A stretch of DNA of 17,910 bases from DATNFP01 sp035606335 (GTDB taxonomy: Bacteria; Bacteroidota; Bacteroidia; Chitinophagales; Chitinophagaceae). Below, one piece after another: positions 1 through 8,700 of the stretch. The notes beneath the pieces were generated by a model that saw only the letters and a list, made by a program, of their open reading frames with translations, had not been told where the DNA came from and made no database searches. How positions within the stretch are numbered: position 1 is the stretch's first letter; each line of letters starts with the position of its first letter. The stretch lies in assembly GCA_035606335.1 (NCBI GenBank), contig DATNFP010000180.1, positions 1 through 17,910 on the forward strand. Reading direction: 5' to 3'. Made by a program: the position numbers and the translations under genes.

Positions 1-156
1 TCGGCAACAACAAAAGCTATTGCCAGCGCTCGCGTTATTGGTACGTGCTTGCAGACTGGTTATGCTGCCGGAAAATTAGCAAGTTGTGCAGATGAAGCGG
101 AAGAAAAAAGAACGATTGTACTTTTACACAATGAATTAAATATTGAGAATGCCTAA
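1..156 (+). CDS. FAD-dependent oxidoreductase, C-terminal fragment
   Basis: Reading frame 1 is open from the window edge to TAA at 154-156 and gives 51 residues, so the gene is cut by the left edge. The fragment contains RVIGTCLQTGYAAGKLASCA. This resembles the C-terminal FAD-contacting segment of FAD-dependent oxidoreductases (an Arg, a small-residue helix, then a G-x-AAG-like turn), as seen in the FAD_oxidored type family. That match rests on a short segment, so the substrate cannot be given. The stop codon overlaps the start of the downstream ligase gene (ATG at 149-151 inside the last codons), so the two are probably translated together from one mRNA. An alternative is another Rossmann-fold flavoprotein. 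Confidence 0.6.
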   Translation, partial: SATTKAIASARVIGTCLQTGYAAGKLASCADEAEEKRTIVLLHNELNIENA

Positions 157-1585
157 GGTTTACGATACATTGCAAAACGCGGCAAAAAAGTGGCCTGCTA
201 ACATGGCTGTTACAGACGAGTATGGCCGGCTTTCTTTTTCCCAATTGGCAGATCAAACAGAAGTATTAAAAAATTGCTTACTTACTGAAGGACTCCAAAA
301 AGGAATGGCTGTTGGTATTATAATGCGTAATTCCCGTTATTTCATTATGTCTTTATATGCCGGTGTTGGTTGCGATGCCTTGGTAATGCCTGTTTCTCAT
401 ACTCAAAAAAGCAATGAAATAAAAAATGCCATTATAGAAGCTCAGCTGCATATGCTTATCACCGATTCACGTGAACTAGCATCGCATGGCTCAACGGCTA
501 CGGAGATAAAACTTTTTGATCAAACTCTTTTTATCAGTTACACAGAAAGAGATAAAAAAGACACTACCGCGGGTTTTATCAAAGATGCTGCTTTTATGCG
601 TTTCACATCCGGAACAACAGGAAAAGCCAAAGGCGTTATTGTCTCTCATCAATCGGTGATAGAAAGAATTGACGCAGCTAACGAGGCATTGAAATTAAAT
701 GAACACGACAGGGTTGTTTGGGTGCTTCCCATGGCATACCATTTCATGGTTTCAATTGTATTATATGTAAAATATGGTACAGGCATCATCATAAACGACA
801 ATTTTTTGGCAGATAGCATTATACAAAGCATCAGGCAGCATCAAGGTACTTTTTTATACGCGGCTCCTATGCATATAAAGTTATTAGCTGCAACTAACAC
901 AGGGATAGAATTACCAACACTAAAAAAAGTTATTTCAACTACAACAGCCATATCTGCCCAAGTTTGCAAAGAGTTTGAAGAAAAATACAATTTGCCGGTT
1001 AGCCAGGCATATGGAATTATTGAAATAGGCTTGCCTGTAATAAATCTGTCGCATTCAACTAAAGATCCGGAAGCAGTAGGTTATGCATTACCTGCTTACC
1101 AGGTGGAGATTTTAGATGAAAACTTTATTCCCTTACGGACGGATACAATTGGACGCCTTGCTATTAAAGGACCCGGGATGTTTGATGGGTATCTATCTCC
1201 ACCGGCAATAAAAGAAAATATTTTACAAAATGGTTGGTTTATGACAGGAGACTATGCTCTGAAAAAATCAGATGGCTTATTAATTATTAAAGGCCGGGAA
1301 AAAAATGTAATCAATGTTTCAGGCACTAAAGTTTTTCCAAATGAAGTAGAAGAAGTAATTAATACGTATAAAGGCATCGTTCAGTCTAAAGCATTTAGTA
1401 AGATACATCCTTTGTTGGGCGAAGTTGTTGCGGTAGATATTATTGTTGAAAAAGGAATTATAATTGACGAAGAATCTTTAAGAAATTATTGCAAGCAAAT
1501 GCTGTCTGCCTTTAAGCTTCCACAGTTTATAAATATAGTAGATGAAATTGAAATGACGGATAGTGGAAAAATTAAGCGCACTTAA
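149..1585 (+). CDS. Adenylate-forming acyl/aryl-CoA ligase (AMP-binding)
   Basis: A 478-residue class I adenylate-forming enzyme (ANL superfamily). It would activate a carboxylic acid with ATP to an acyl-AMP and then usually pass it to CoA or a carrier protein. Visible motifs are the phosphate-binding loop TSGTTGKAKG (about 153-162), YGIIE at 288-292 (the A5 motif, normally YGxTE), TGD at 366-368, the hinge GREKN at about 382, and the C-terminal catalytic lysine in SGKIKR (K474). The protein is slightly short for the family but complete, ending just after the A10 lysine motif. ATG at 149 was chosen because it overlaps the upstream stop; an in-frame TTG at 143 would add two residues. The Thr-to-Ile change in A5 and the KN in place of KD at the hinge are departures from consensus. 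The substrate is unknown. The flavoprotein neighbour suggests lipid or secondary metabolism, which is inference only. Confidence 0.88.
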   Translation: MPKVYDTLQNAAKKWPANMAVTDEYGRLSFSQLADQTEVLKNCLLTEGLQKGMAVGIIMRNSRYFIMSLYAGVGCDALVMPVSHTQKSNEIKNAIIEAQLHMLITDSRELASHGSTATEIKLFDQTLFISYTERDKKDTTAGFIKDAAFMRFTSGTTGKAKGVIVSHQSVIERIDAANEALKLNEHDRVVWVLPMAYHFMVSIVLYVKYGTGIIINDNFLADSIIQSIRQHQGTFLYAAPMHIKLLAATNTGIELPTLKKVISTTTAISAQVCKEFEEKYNLPVSQAYGIIEIGLPVINLSHSTKDPEAVGYALPAYQVEILDENFIPLRTDTIGRLAIKGPGMFDGYLSPPAIKENILQNGWFMTGDYALKKSDGLLIIKGREKNVINVSGTKVFPNEVEEVINTYKGIVQSKAFSKIHPLLGEVVAVDIIVEKGIIIDEESLRNYCKQMLSAFKLPQFINIVDEIEMTDSGKIKRT

Positions 1586-1621
1586 AGATCTTAACGTTTT
1601 TTAAGCAAGGCGTTTTGTACT

Positions 1622-1891
1622 TTAATGCAAAATAATTTCTTTGTATAAGTTAACATTTTTTGTGAGTAATTCCTCATCTTTTATGTACTCTACATCGCTT
1701 GCCTCACATGTTATATGCCATTTATCTCCAACTCCTTCAATGTAGTCTTTCGTAGTTTTAGAAGCACATTTGATAGTAACATGGTTGCAAAAATTTTCAT
1801 ATCCGTTCACAAGCACGCGCCATTCCTTGCTTCCATCGTTAGGTTTATAATTAGTGTTAAATCTTATTTTTACCAAAATGTTTTCCTTCAT
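1622..1891 (-). CDS. Small conserved-looking hypothetical protein (89 aa)
   Basis: An 89-residue soluble protein with no signal peptide or membrane segment, ATG at 1891 and TAA at 1622. Its composition looks like a real protein: alternating hydrophobic residues (ILVKIRF, WRVLVNG, HVTIKCAS, KWHITCEAS) suggest a small beta-rich fold, and there are three cysteines (C35, C42, C62). I do not recognise a named family with certainty. It loosely recalls short uncharacterised Bacteroidota proteins, but that is a weak memory and not a match. It is convergent with the ligase (36 bp between stops) and divergent from cysC, with which it shares an 80-bp upstream region, so the two may be co-regulated. It was preferred over the 86-codon plus-strand frame at 1715-1975, which overlaps it and runs through the spacer into cysC. 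Confidence 0.6.
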   Translation of the reverse strand: MKENILVKIRFNTNYKPNDGSKEWRVLVNGYENFCNHVTIKCASKTTKDYIEGVGDKWHITCEASDVEYIKDEELLTKNVNLYKEIILH

Positions 1892-1897
1892 AATTTA

Positions 1898-1954
1898 GAT
1901 CACGCTATAAAATCAATTCAATACTATATTACAAATAATTTTTACATTGTGATC
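1898..1954. promoter_or_regulatory. Divergent spacer with inverted GATCAC/GTGATC pair
   Basis: The 80-bp AT-rich region between the divergent small gene and cysC contains GATCAC at 1898-1903 and its inverse complement GTGATC at 1949-1954. The second copy lies in TTGTGATCAAAA. Such a pair could be operator half-sites or could be chance. No clear TAnnTTTG promoter is visible for either gene (TACATTGT at 1943-1950 is a poor candidate for cysC). Confidence 0.2.
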
Positions 1955-1971
1955 AAAATAATTGTAACAAC

Positions 1972-2514
1972 ATGATTATACAATTTTGTGGCATGAGCGG
2001 AGCTGGAAAAACTACGCTGGCAGAACACACAAAAGCTAAGCTGGAACGCTCAAAAATTGCCGTAGAGATCATAGATGCTGATGAATTCAGGAAATTTATT
2101 ATAAAAGACCTTGGATTTACAAAGGCCGACAGGTTTGAAAACATTAGAAGGCTGGCTTTTATCGCTAATAAATTTTCTCAGCATAATATTGTAACCATCA
2201 TATGTGCCATAAATCCGTATGAAGAAATACGAGAAGAAATAAAAAATAAATATGCGCAGGTAAAGACGATCTTTATAAACTGTGAAATGCCCGAGCTCAT
2301 TAAACGAGATACAAAAGGCCTTTACAAAAAAGCAGCTCTACCTGAAGATCATAAAGATAAGATACATAACCTAACGGGTGTGAATGACCCGTTTGAAAAA
2401 CCGCTGCATCCTGATTTGACTATTGACACGCACATGGAAAATATTGAAACATCAACAGATAAGATAGTTTCATTTATAAAAAATAATGTGCAGGAAAGTA
2501 CTTATAAAAAATAA
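1972..2514 (+). CDS. cysC: Adenylylsulfate (APS) kinase CysC
   Basis: A 180-residue APS kinase that phosphorylates adenosine 5'-phosphosulfate at the 3' position with ATP, making PAPS in the cytosol. The P-loop GMSGAGKTT is at residues 7-15. The APS-binding region keeps DADEFR (35-40) and KDLGFTKADRFENIRR (45-60). The substrate lid RDTKGLYKKA and the C-terminal LTGVNDPFEKP also match the CysC family. The protein begins almost at the P-loop, so it lacks the short N-terminal extension of the E. coli enzyme. The family usually has a serine in the FISP segment (Ser109 of E. coli, which can be phosphorylated); here the segment reads AINPY with Asn81. That serine is not considered essential, so activity is still likely. 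It stands alone, far from cysD/cysN, and is followed by about 200 bp of non-coding DNA. No clear Shine-Dalgarno sequence precedes the ATG. Confidence 0.93.
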   Translation: MIIQFCGMSGAGKTTLAEHTKAKLERSKIAVEIIDADEFRKFIIKDLGFTKADRFENIRRLAFIANKFSQHNIVTIICAINPYEEIREEIKNKYAQVKTIFINCEMPELIKRDTKGLYKKAALPEDHKDKIHNLTGVNDPFEKPLHPDLTIDTHMENIETSTDKIVSFIKNNVQESTYKK

Positions 2515-2598
2515 TCCGATCCAAAAAATCGAAAATCTTAAATTATTGTAAATTGCTTTAAACGCACTTATTGGCATCTTATTTGATAGATAGGTGAG

Positions 2599-2616
2599 TG
2601 GGGCAAAAATTCCCCA
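2599..2616 (+). other. Small hairpin TGGGG-N8-CCCCA in cysC 3' region
   Basis: TGGGG at 2599-2603 pairs with CCCCA at 2612-2616 around an 8-nt AT-rich loop. An outer AGG/CCT pair across a 4x4 internal loop could lengthen it. It lies between the cysC stop and the promoter of the kinase gene, so it would be at the end of a cysC transcript. A T-run follows only about 20 nt later, so it is not a canonical intrinsic terminator. The rest of the 2515-2717 spacer holds the promoter and palindrome listed separately. Confidence 0.3.
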
Positions 2617-2622
2617 GAACCC

Positions 2623-2634
2623 TTGATTTATCAA
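2623..2634. promoter_or_regulatory. Operator-like palindrome upstream of the hybrid kinase
   Basis: TTGATTTATCAA is a perfect inverted repeat with 5-bp arms and a 2-bp centre. It sits just upstream of the predicted -33 element of the hybrid kinase promoter, a position suited to an activator or repressor site. The binding protein is unknown, and a 12-bp AT-rich palindrome can occur by chance. Confidence 0.3.
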
Positions 2635-2639
2635 CAATT

Positions 2640-2671
2640 TTTGAGGTTTGCATTAAATTAAATTAGCTTTG
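2640..2671 (+). promoter_or_regulatory. Bacteroidota-type promoter for the hybrid kinase operon
   Basis: A -7 element TAGCTTTG (2664-2671) matches the Bacteroidota consensus TAnnTTTG exactly. A TTTG (2640-2643) stands 20 bp upstream, which fits the -33 element spacing. Transcription would begin near 2677, giving a leader of about 40 nt before the ATG at 2718. The promoter probably drives both the hybrid kinase and the REC-kinase gene that follows it by 5 bp. Confidence 0.6.
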
Positions 2672-2717
2672 GCATAAACACAAAAGTTATTGTCACGCAA
2701 TTTGTAAAATTGATGTT

Positions 2718-5700
2718 ATGGCCGCAAAACCCACAAAAACCAAAGCAGTCTTAAATTCTAAAAATACGGCTGTCCTCGAAAAACCCATCGGGTTAAAAAA
2801 ACAAAAAATAGCAAAAGCATTTTCAAACAAAAATTTAATTGTTGAAGATATTGTAGAGCATTCATTAGATATAAATGAGTTGCTCACCATTCTTACAGAA
2901 GTTAAGAACGGAAATTTTGATGTAAAAATGCCGATCCATAATGTAGGCATTAGCGGCAAAGTTTGCGATACATTGAATGAGATCATTTCAATGAATAAGA
3001 AATTGGTGAAAGAATTTTCTAACGCCAGGAGCACCATTGGTAAAGGCGGTAAATTAAATCACCGCATTACATTGCCATATGCACAAGGCGAATGGAAAAA
3101 CAGTGTTGAAGATTTAAACTCATTAATATCTGATTTGGTTTATCCGGTACGTGAGATCGACCGTGTAATATCTGCGGTAGCAAAAGGAAATCTATCACAA
3201 CAAATTCCAATTGAAACAGGTGATCATTCTTTACAAGGAGAGTTTGCCCGTATTGCGAAAGAGGTGAACGACATGGTGAAACAGCTTAACCTGTTTACGA
3301 TGGAGGTAACCCGCGTATCGCGTGAGGTAGGTAGTGAAGGTAAACTGGGGGGACAGGCAAAAGTAAAAGGTGTTGCCGGTGTGTGGAAAGACTTAACCGA
3401 CTCCGTAAACTTAATGGCTGTAAACTTAACAGCACAGGTACGTAACATTGCCGATGTAACAACGGCGGTGGCGAAAGGTGACTTATCGAAAAAAATTACG
3501 GTTGACGTAAAAGGAGAGATATTAGAATTAAAAAATACCATCAATACGATGGTGGATCAGCTGAACTCCTTTTCCTCTGAGGTAACTCGTGTAGCGCTTG
3601 AGGTAGGTACTGAAGGTAAGCTGGGTGGACAGGCACAGGTAAAAGGTGTTGCGGGAACATGGAAAGATTTAACTGACTCGGTGAACCAGATGGCCGGTAA
3701 CTTAACAGGCCAGGTACGTAACATTGCAGAGGTAACAACGGCCGTGGCAAACGGCGACTTATCGCGTAAAATTACGGTTGACGTTAAAGGAGAGATCCTT
3801 GAGTTGAAAAATACGATCAACACGATGGTGGATCAGCTGAACTCATTCTCATCAGAGGTAACGCGTGTGGCTCGTGAGGTGGGTAGCGAAGGTAAACTGG
3901 GCGGACAAGCAAAAGTAAAAGGTGTTGCGGGTGTTTGGAAAGATTTAACGGATTCTGTAAACCAAATGGGATCGAACTTAACATCACAGGTACGTAACAT
4001 TGCCGAGGTAACAACAGCTGTGGCAAAAGGTGACTTATCGCGTAAAATTACAGTTGACGTTAAAGGAGAGATATTAGAATTAAAAAGAACAATTAATACC
4101 ATGGTGGATCAGCTGAACTCATTCGGTTCGGAGGTAACACGTGTGGCCCGTGAGGTAGGTAGTGAAGGTAAGCTTGGTGGACAAGCAACCGTGGAAGGTG
4201 TGGATGGTATCTGGAAAGATCTGACCGATTCGGTGAATCAGATGGGATCGAACTTAACGGCGCAGGTACGTAACATTGCCGAGGTAACAACGGCTGTGGC
4301 GAAAGGTGACTTATCACGTAAGATTACAGTTGACGTTAAAGGAGAGATATTAGAATTAAAGAAAACAATTAATACCATGGTGGATCAGCTGAACTCCTTC
4401 GGTTCAGAGGTAACGCGTGTGGCCCGTGAGGTAGGTAGTGAAGGTAAGCTTGGCGGACAGGCAACGGTTGTGGGTGTGGATGGTGTTTGGAAAGATTTAA
4501 CGGATTCTGTAAACCAGATGGCCGGTAACTTAACGGCGCAGGTACGTAACATTGCCGACGTAACAACAGCGGTGGCAAAAGGTGACTTATCACGAAAAAT
4601 TACGGTTGACGTTAAAGGAGAGATATTAGAATTAAAAGATACCATCAACACGATGGTGGATCAGCTGAACTCGTTTGCATCAGAGGTAACGCGTGTGGCG
4701 CTTGAGGTAGGAACAGAAGGTAAGTTGGGTGGACAAGCGACGGTAACCGGTGTAGGTGGTACATGGAAAAACTTAACAGATTCCGTAAACCAGATGGCTG
4801 GTAACTTAACAGGCCAGGTGCGTAACATTGCCGAGGTAACAACCGCTGTGGCGAAAGGTGACTTATCGCGTAAAATTACCGTTGACGTTAAAGGAGAGAT
4901 ATTAGAATTAAAAGATACGATTAATACCATGGTGGATCAGCTGAACTCGTTTGGTTCAGAGGTAACACGTGTGGCTCGTGAGGTAGGTAGTGAAGGTAAA
5001 CTAGGCGGACAAGCAACGGTGGAAGGTGTGGATGGTATCTGGAAAGATTTGACCGACTCGGTAAACCAGATGGGAGCTAACTTAACGGCGCAGGTACGTA
5101 ATATCGCCGAGGTAACAACAGCGGTGGCGAAAGGTGACTTATCGCGTAAGATTACCGTTGACGTTAAAGGAGAGGTACTTGAATTAAAAAATACGATCAA
5201 CACGATGGTGGATCAGCTGAACTCATTCGGTTCAGAGGTAACGCGTGTGGCGCGTGAGGTAGGTTCTGAAGGACAGTTAGGTGGACAGGCTTATGTACCG
5301 GGTGTTGGTGGTACATGGAAAGATTTGACCGACTCGGTAAATAAAATGGCGTCCAACTTAACATCGCAGGTGCGTAACATTGCCGAGGTAACAACGGCGG
5401 TGGCAAACGGTGACTTATCGCGTAAGATTGCGGTGGACGTTAAAGGAGAGATATTAGAATTAAAAAATACGATCAACACGATGGTGGATCAGCTTCGTGG
5501 GTTTGCATCGGAGGTAACGCGTGTGGCTCGTGAGGTAGGTACCGAAGGTAAACTGGGCGGGCAGGCTCACGTACCGGGTGTTGCAGGTACATGGAAAGAT
5601 TTAACGGACTCGGTGAACCAGATGGCCGGTAACTTAACTACCCAAGTACGTAACATTGCCGATGTGGCGATTGCGGTTGCGAATGGTGACTTATCGAAAA

Positions 5701-8700
5701 AAATTACGGTTGACGTACGCGGAGAAATTTTACAATTAAAAGAAACGCTGAACACGATGGTGGATCAGCTTCGCGGGTTTGCATCGGAAGTAACGCGTGT
5801 GGCTCGTGAGGTGGGTACGGATGGTAAACTTGGTGGGCAGGCCTTTGTACCTGGTGTTGCAGGAACATGGAAAGATTTGACCGACTCGGTGAATCAAATG
5901 ACAGGTAACTTAACAGCGCAGGTGCGTAACATTGCCGAAGTAACAAAAGCGGTGGCCAGTGGTGACTTATCTAAAACGGTTTCCATTGACGTAAAAGGTG
6001 AGATCTTCGATTTGAAGAATACGATCAATACGATGGTGGAGCAGCTGAACTCGTTTGCCTTTGAGGTAACGCGTGTGGCTCGTGAGGTAGGTACCGAAGG
6101 TAAACTGGGTGGACAAGCTGAAGTAAAAGGAGTTGTGGGTATCTGGAAAGATCTTTCTGACTCGGTGAACATGATGGCGTCTAACTTAACATCGCAGGTA
6201 CGTGGTATCGCGAAAGTTGTAACATCGGTGGCAACAGGTAACCTTCGTCAGAAGTTATCCATCAATGCAAAAGGAGAGGTTGCGCAGTTAACAGATACAA
6301 TTAACGAGATGATCGAAACACTTGCTGTATTTGCCGACCAGGTAACGAACGTGGCAAGGGAGGTGGGTGTTGAAGGACGATTAGGCGGACAAGCAAGCGT
6401 ACCAGGGGCTTCGGGTATCTGGAAAAACTTAACAGAGAACGTAAACCAGCTGGCGCAAAACTTAACTACGCAGGTACGTTCCATTTCTGAGGTGGCATCT
6501 GCGGTAACAAAAGGTGACTTAACGCGTAACATCCGTGTAGATGCAAAAGGTGAGGTGGAAGAGTTAAAAGATACCATCAACCAGATGATTACCAACTTAC
6601 GTGAAACAACTTTATTAAATCAGGAGCAAGACTGGCTGAAATCCAACTTAGCGAAATTTACGCAAATGCTGCAAGGTCAGAAAGACTTGCAAACAGTGGC
6701 AATGCGTATCTTATCCGAGCTGGCGCAGGTGGTAACGGCTCACTATGGAGCGTTCTATATATTATCATCAGAAGAAGAAAGGCCGAAACTGAAATTATTT
6801 GCTGCCTATGCATATAAATCAGATAAACACGTTCCAAAAGAATTTGCTATAGGTGAAGGTTTGGTTGGGCAATGTGCTTTTGAAAAAGAGCGTATCATAC
6901 TTTCCAACGTACCGAATGATTATGTGAAAATTTCTTCCGGCTTAGGAAAAGCAAAACCGGCTAATCTAATCGTACTTCCGGTATTATTTGAGAACAATGT
7001 AAAAGCAGTTATTGAATTAGGCTCGCTGGATAATTTCAGTCAGACTCACTTAGACTTTTTAAACCAGTTAACAGAAAGTATCGGTATCGTTGTAAATACC
7101 ATTGAAACGAACACTCGTACAGAGGAATTACTTGAACAATCGCAATCACTAGCAGGCGAGTTAAAAACCCAACAGGAAGAGCTGAAACGTACGAATGATG
7201 AGCTGCAGGATAAAGCACTACTGCTTGTAAAACAAAAAAACGAGGTGGAGGCGAAAAACAAAGAGGTGGAAGAAGCTCGTCGCTCATTAGAAGAAAAAGC
7301 AGAGCAGTTAACGCTTACCTCTAAGTACAAATCAGAGTTTTTGGCGAACATGTCGCATGAGTTGCGTACGCCGCTTAACTCCTTATTAATTCTTGCGCAA
7401 CAGTTATATGAAAACGCAGAAGGTAACTTAAATGAAAAACAAACACGATATGCGAAAACCATTCACTCTTGTGGTGATGACTTATTGCAGCTGATCAATG
7501 ATATTCTCGATCTTTCTAAAATTGAGTCAGGATTTATTTCGGCCAACATTTCGAATATTTACTTCTCCGAAATATCATCCTTCGTAGAAACCACATTTAA
7601 GCCACTGTCAGAAGCGAAGAACCTCAAATTTAAAATTGATATAGATACGAATCTTCCGGAATCAATTGATACCGACTCCCAACGCTTGAATCAGATCTTG
7701 AAAAACCTGCTTTCAAACTCGTTTAAATTTACAGAGAAAGGAGAAGTTAAGCTGAAAATTTATGATGCAAAACGTTCCTGGAAACCGGGTAACCTTATAC
7801 TTGATAAGGCAGAAAAAGTGGTTGCGTTCTCTATTATTGATACCGGTATTGGTATTCCCCAGGATAAGCAAATCATTATATTTGAAGCGTTCCAGCAAGC
7901 AGAAGGTTCTACAAGCCGTAAGTATGGCGGAACAGGTTTAGGATTATCAATCAGTCGTGGTTTAGCTGAATTACTTGGCGGAACTATTGAGCTGGAAAGT
8001 GAAGCAGGCAAAGGAAGTACGTTTACCTTATTCCTTCCTTTGAATAGAATAATCGAATCGGTGCATTACGAGGATATGGCCAGCTTAGATTCATTTAAGC
8101 CGGAAATAAAAGAAATCGATGCCATTCTGAATTCATTAAAAATGACAGAAGATGGCATTGAGCAGAAAAAAATGAACGGTGTTGAGGAGATGATCAATGA
8201 AACCGGCGATGACAGAAATAATATCATACCGAACGATAAAGTAGTTTTGGTTATTGAAGACGATCTTCGTTTTGGCAGGATTATGATCGATCGCGCTCAT
8301 GTCGACGGGCTCAAAGTTGTAATCGCTACAAATTACGTAGAGATATTTAATTATGTTGCCCGCTTCAAGCCAATTGCTATAACGCTGGATGTGAAGCTGC
8401 CCGATACCAGTGGCTGGAAAGTGCTAGATCTTTTGAAAAATGATTTGAATTACAGGCACATTCCAATTCATTTGATCTCAGGTGAAGAGAATAAAATACT
8501 GGCTTTACAACGCGGAGCAAGAAGCTTTTTATTAAAACCTTTAAGCAATGACCAACTGGATGAACTGTTTTCAGATATTATCGACTTTAACAGCAAAGAA
8601 GTAAAACAATTGTTGGTTGTTGAAGACAATGAATTGGAATCTTCGCAGATTGTAAAATTGCTGAAAGAAGAGAATATTGAAATTACGATTGCTTCAACCG

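Noticed and set aside
1586..1621. Terminator-like CTTAA-cgtttt-TTAAG between convergent genes
   Set aside because: The stem is only five AT-rich pairs with no clear following T-run; too weak to call.
1943..1964. CRP-like site TGTGA... before cysC
   Set aside because: Only the left half resembles the consensus; the right half does not give TCACA.
1715..1975. Plus-strand open frame of 86 codons opposite the small minus-strand gene
   Set aside because: It overlaps the better-looking 89-residue gene and runs through the AT-rich divergent spacer to the cysC start; its product looks like antisense translation.
2515..2717. Possible riboswitch or attenuator upstream of the hybrid kinase
   Set aside because: The only hairpin (2599-2616) lies upstream of the predicted promoter and there is no recognisable aptamer.
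3224..6595. Many minus-strand open frames of 60-115 codons opposite the HAMP array
   Set aside because: They recur with the 276-bp period and have near-identical sequences, so they are shadows of the repeat in the coding strand, not genes.
2910..6600. CRISPR array or mobile-element repeat
   Set aside because: The repeats are contiguous, in frame, multiples of three and encode a conserved protein domain.
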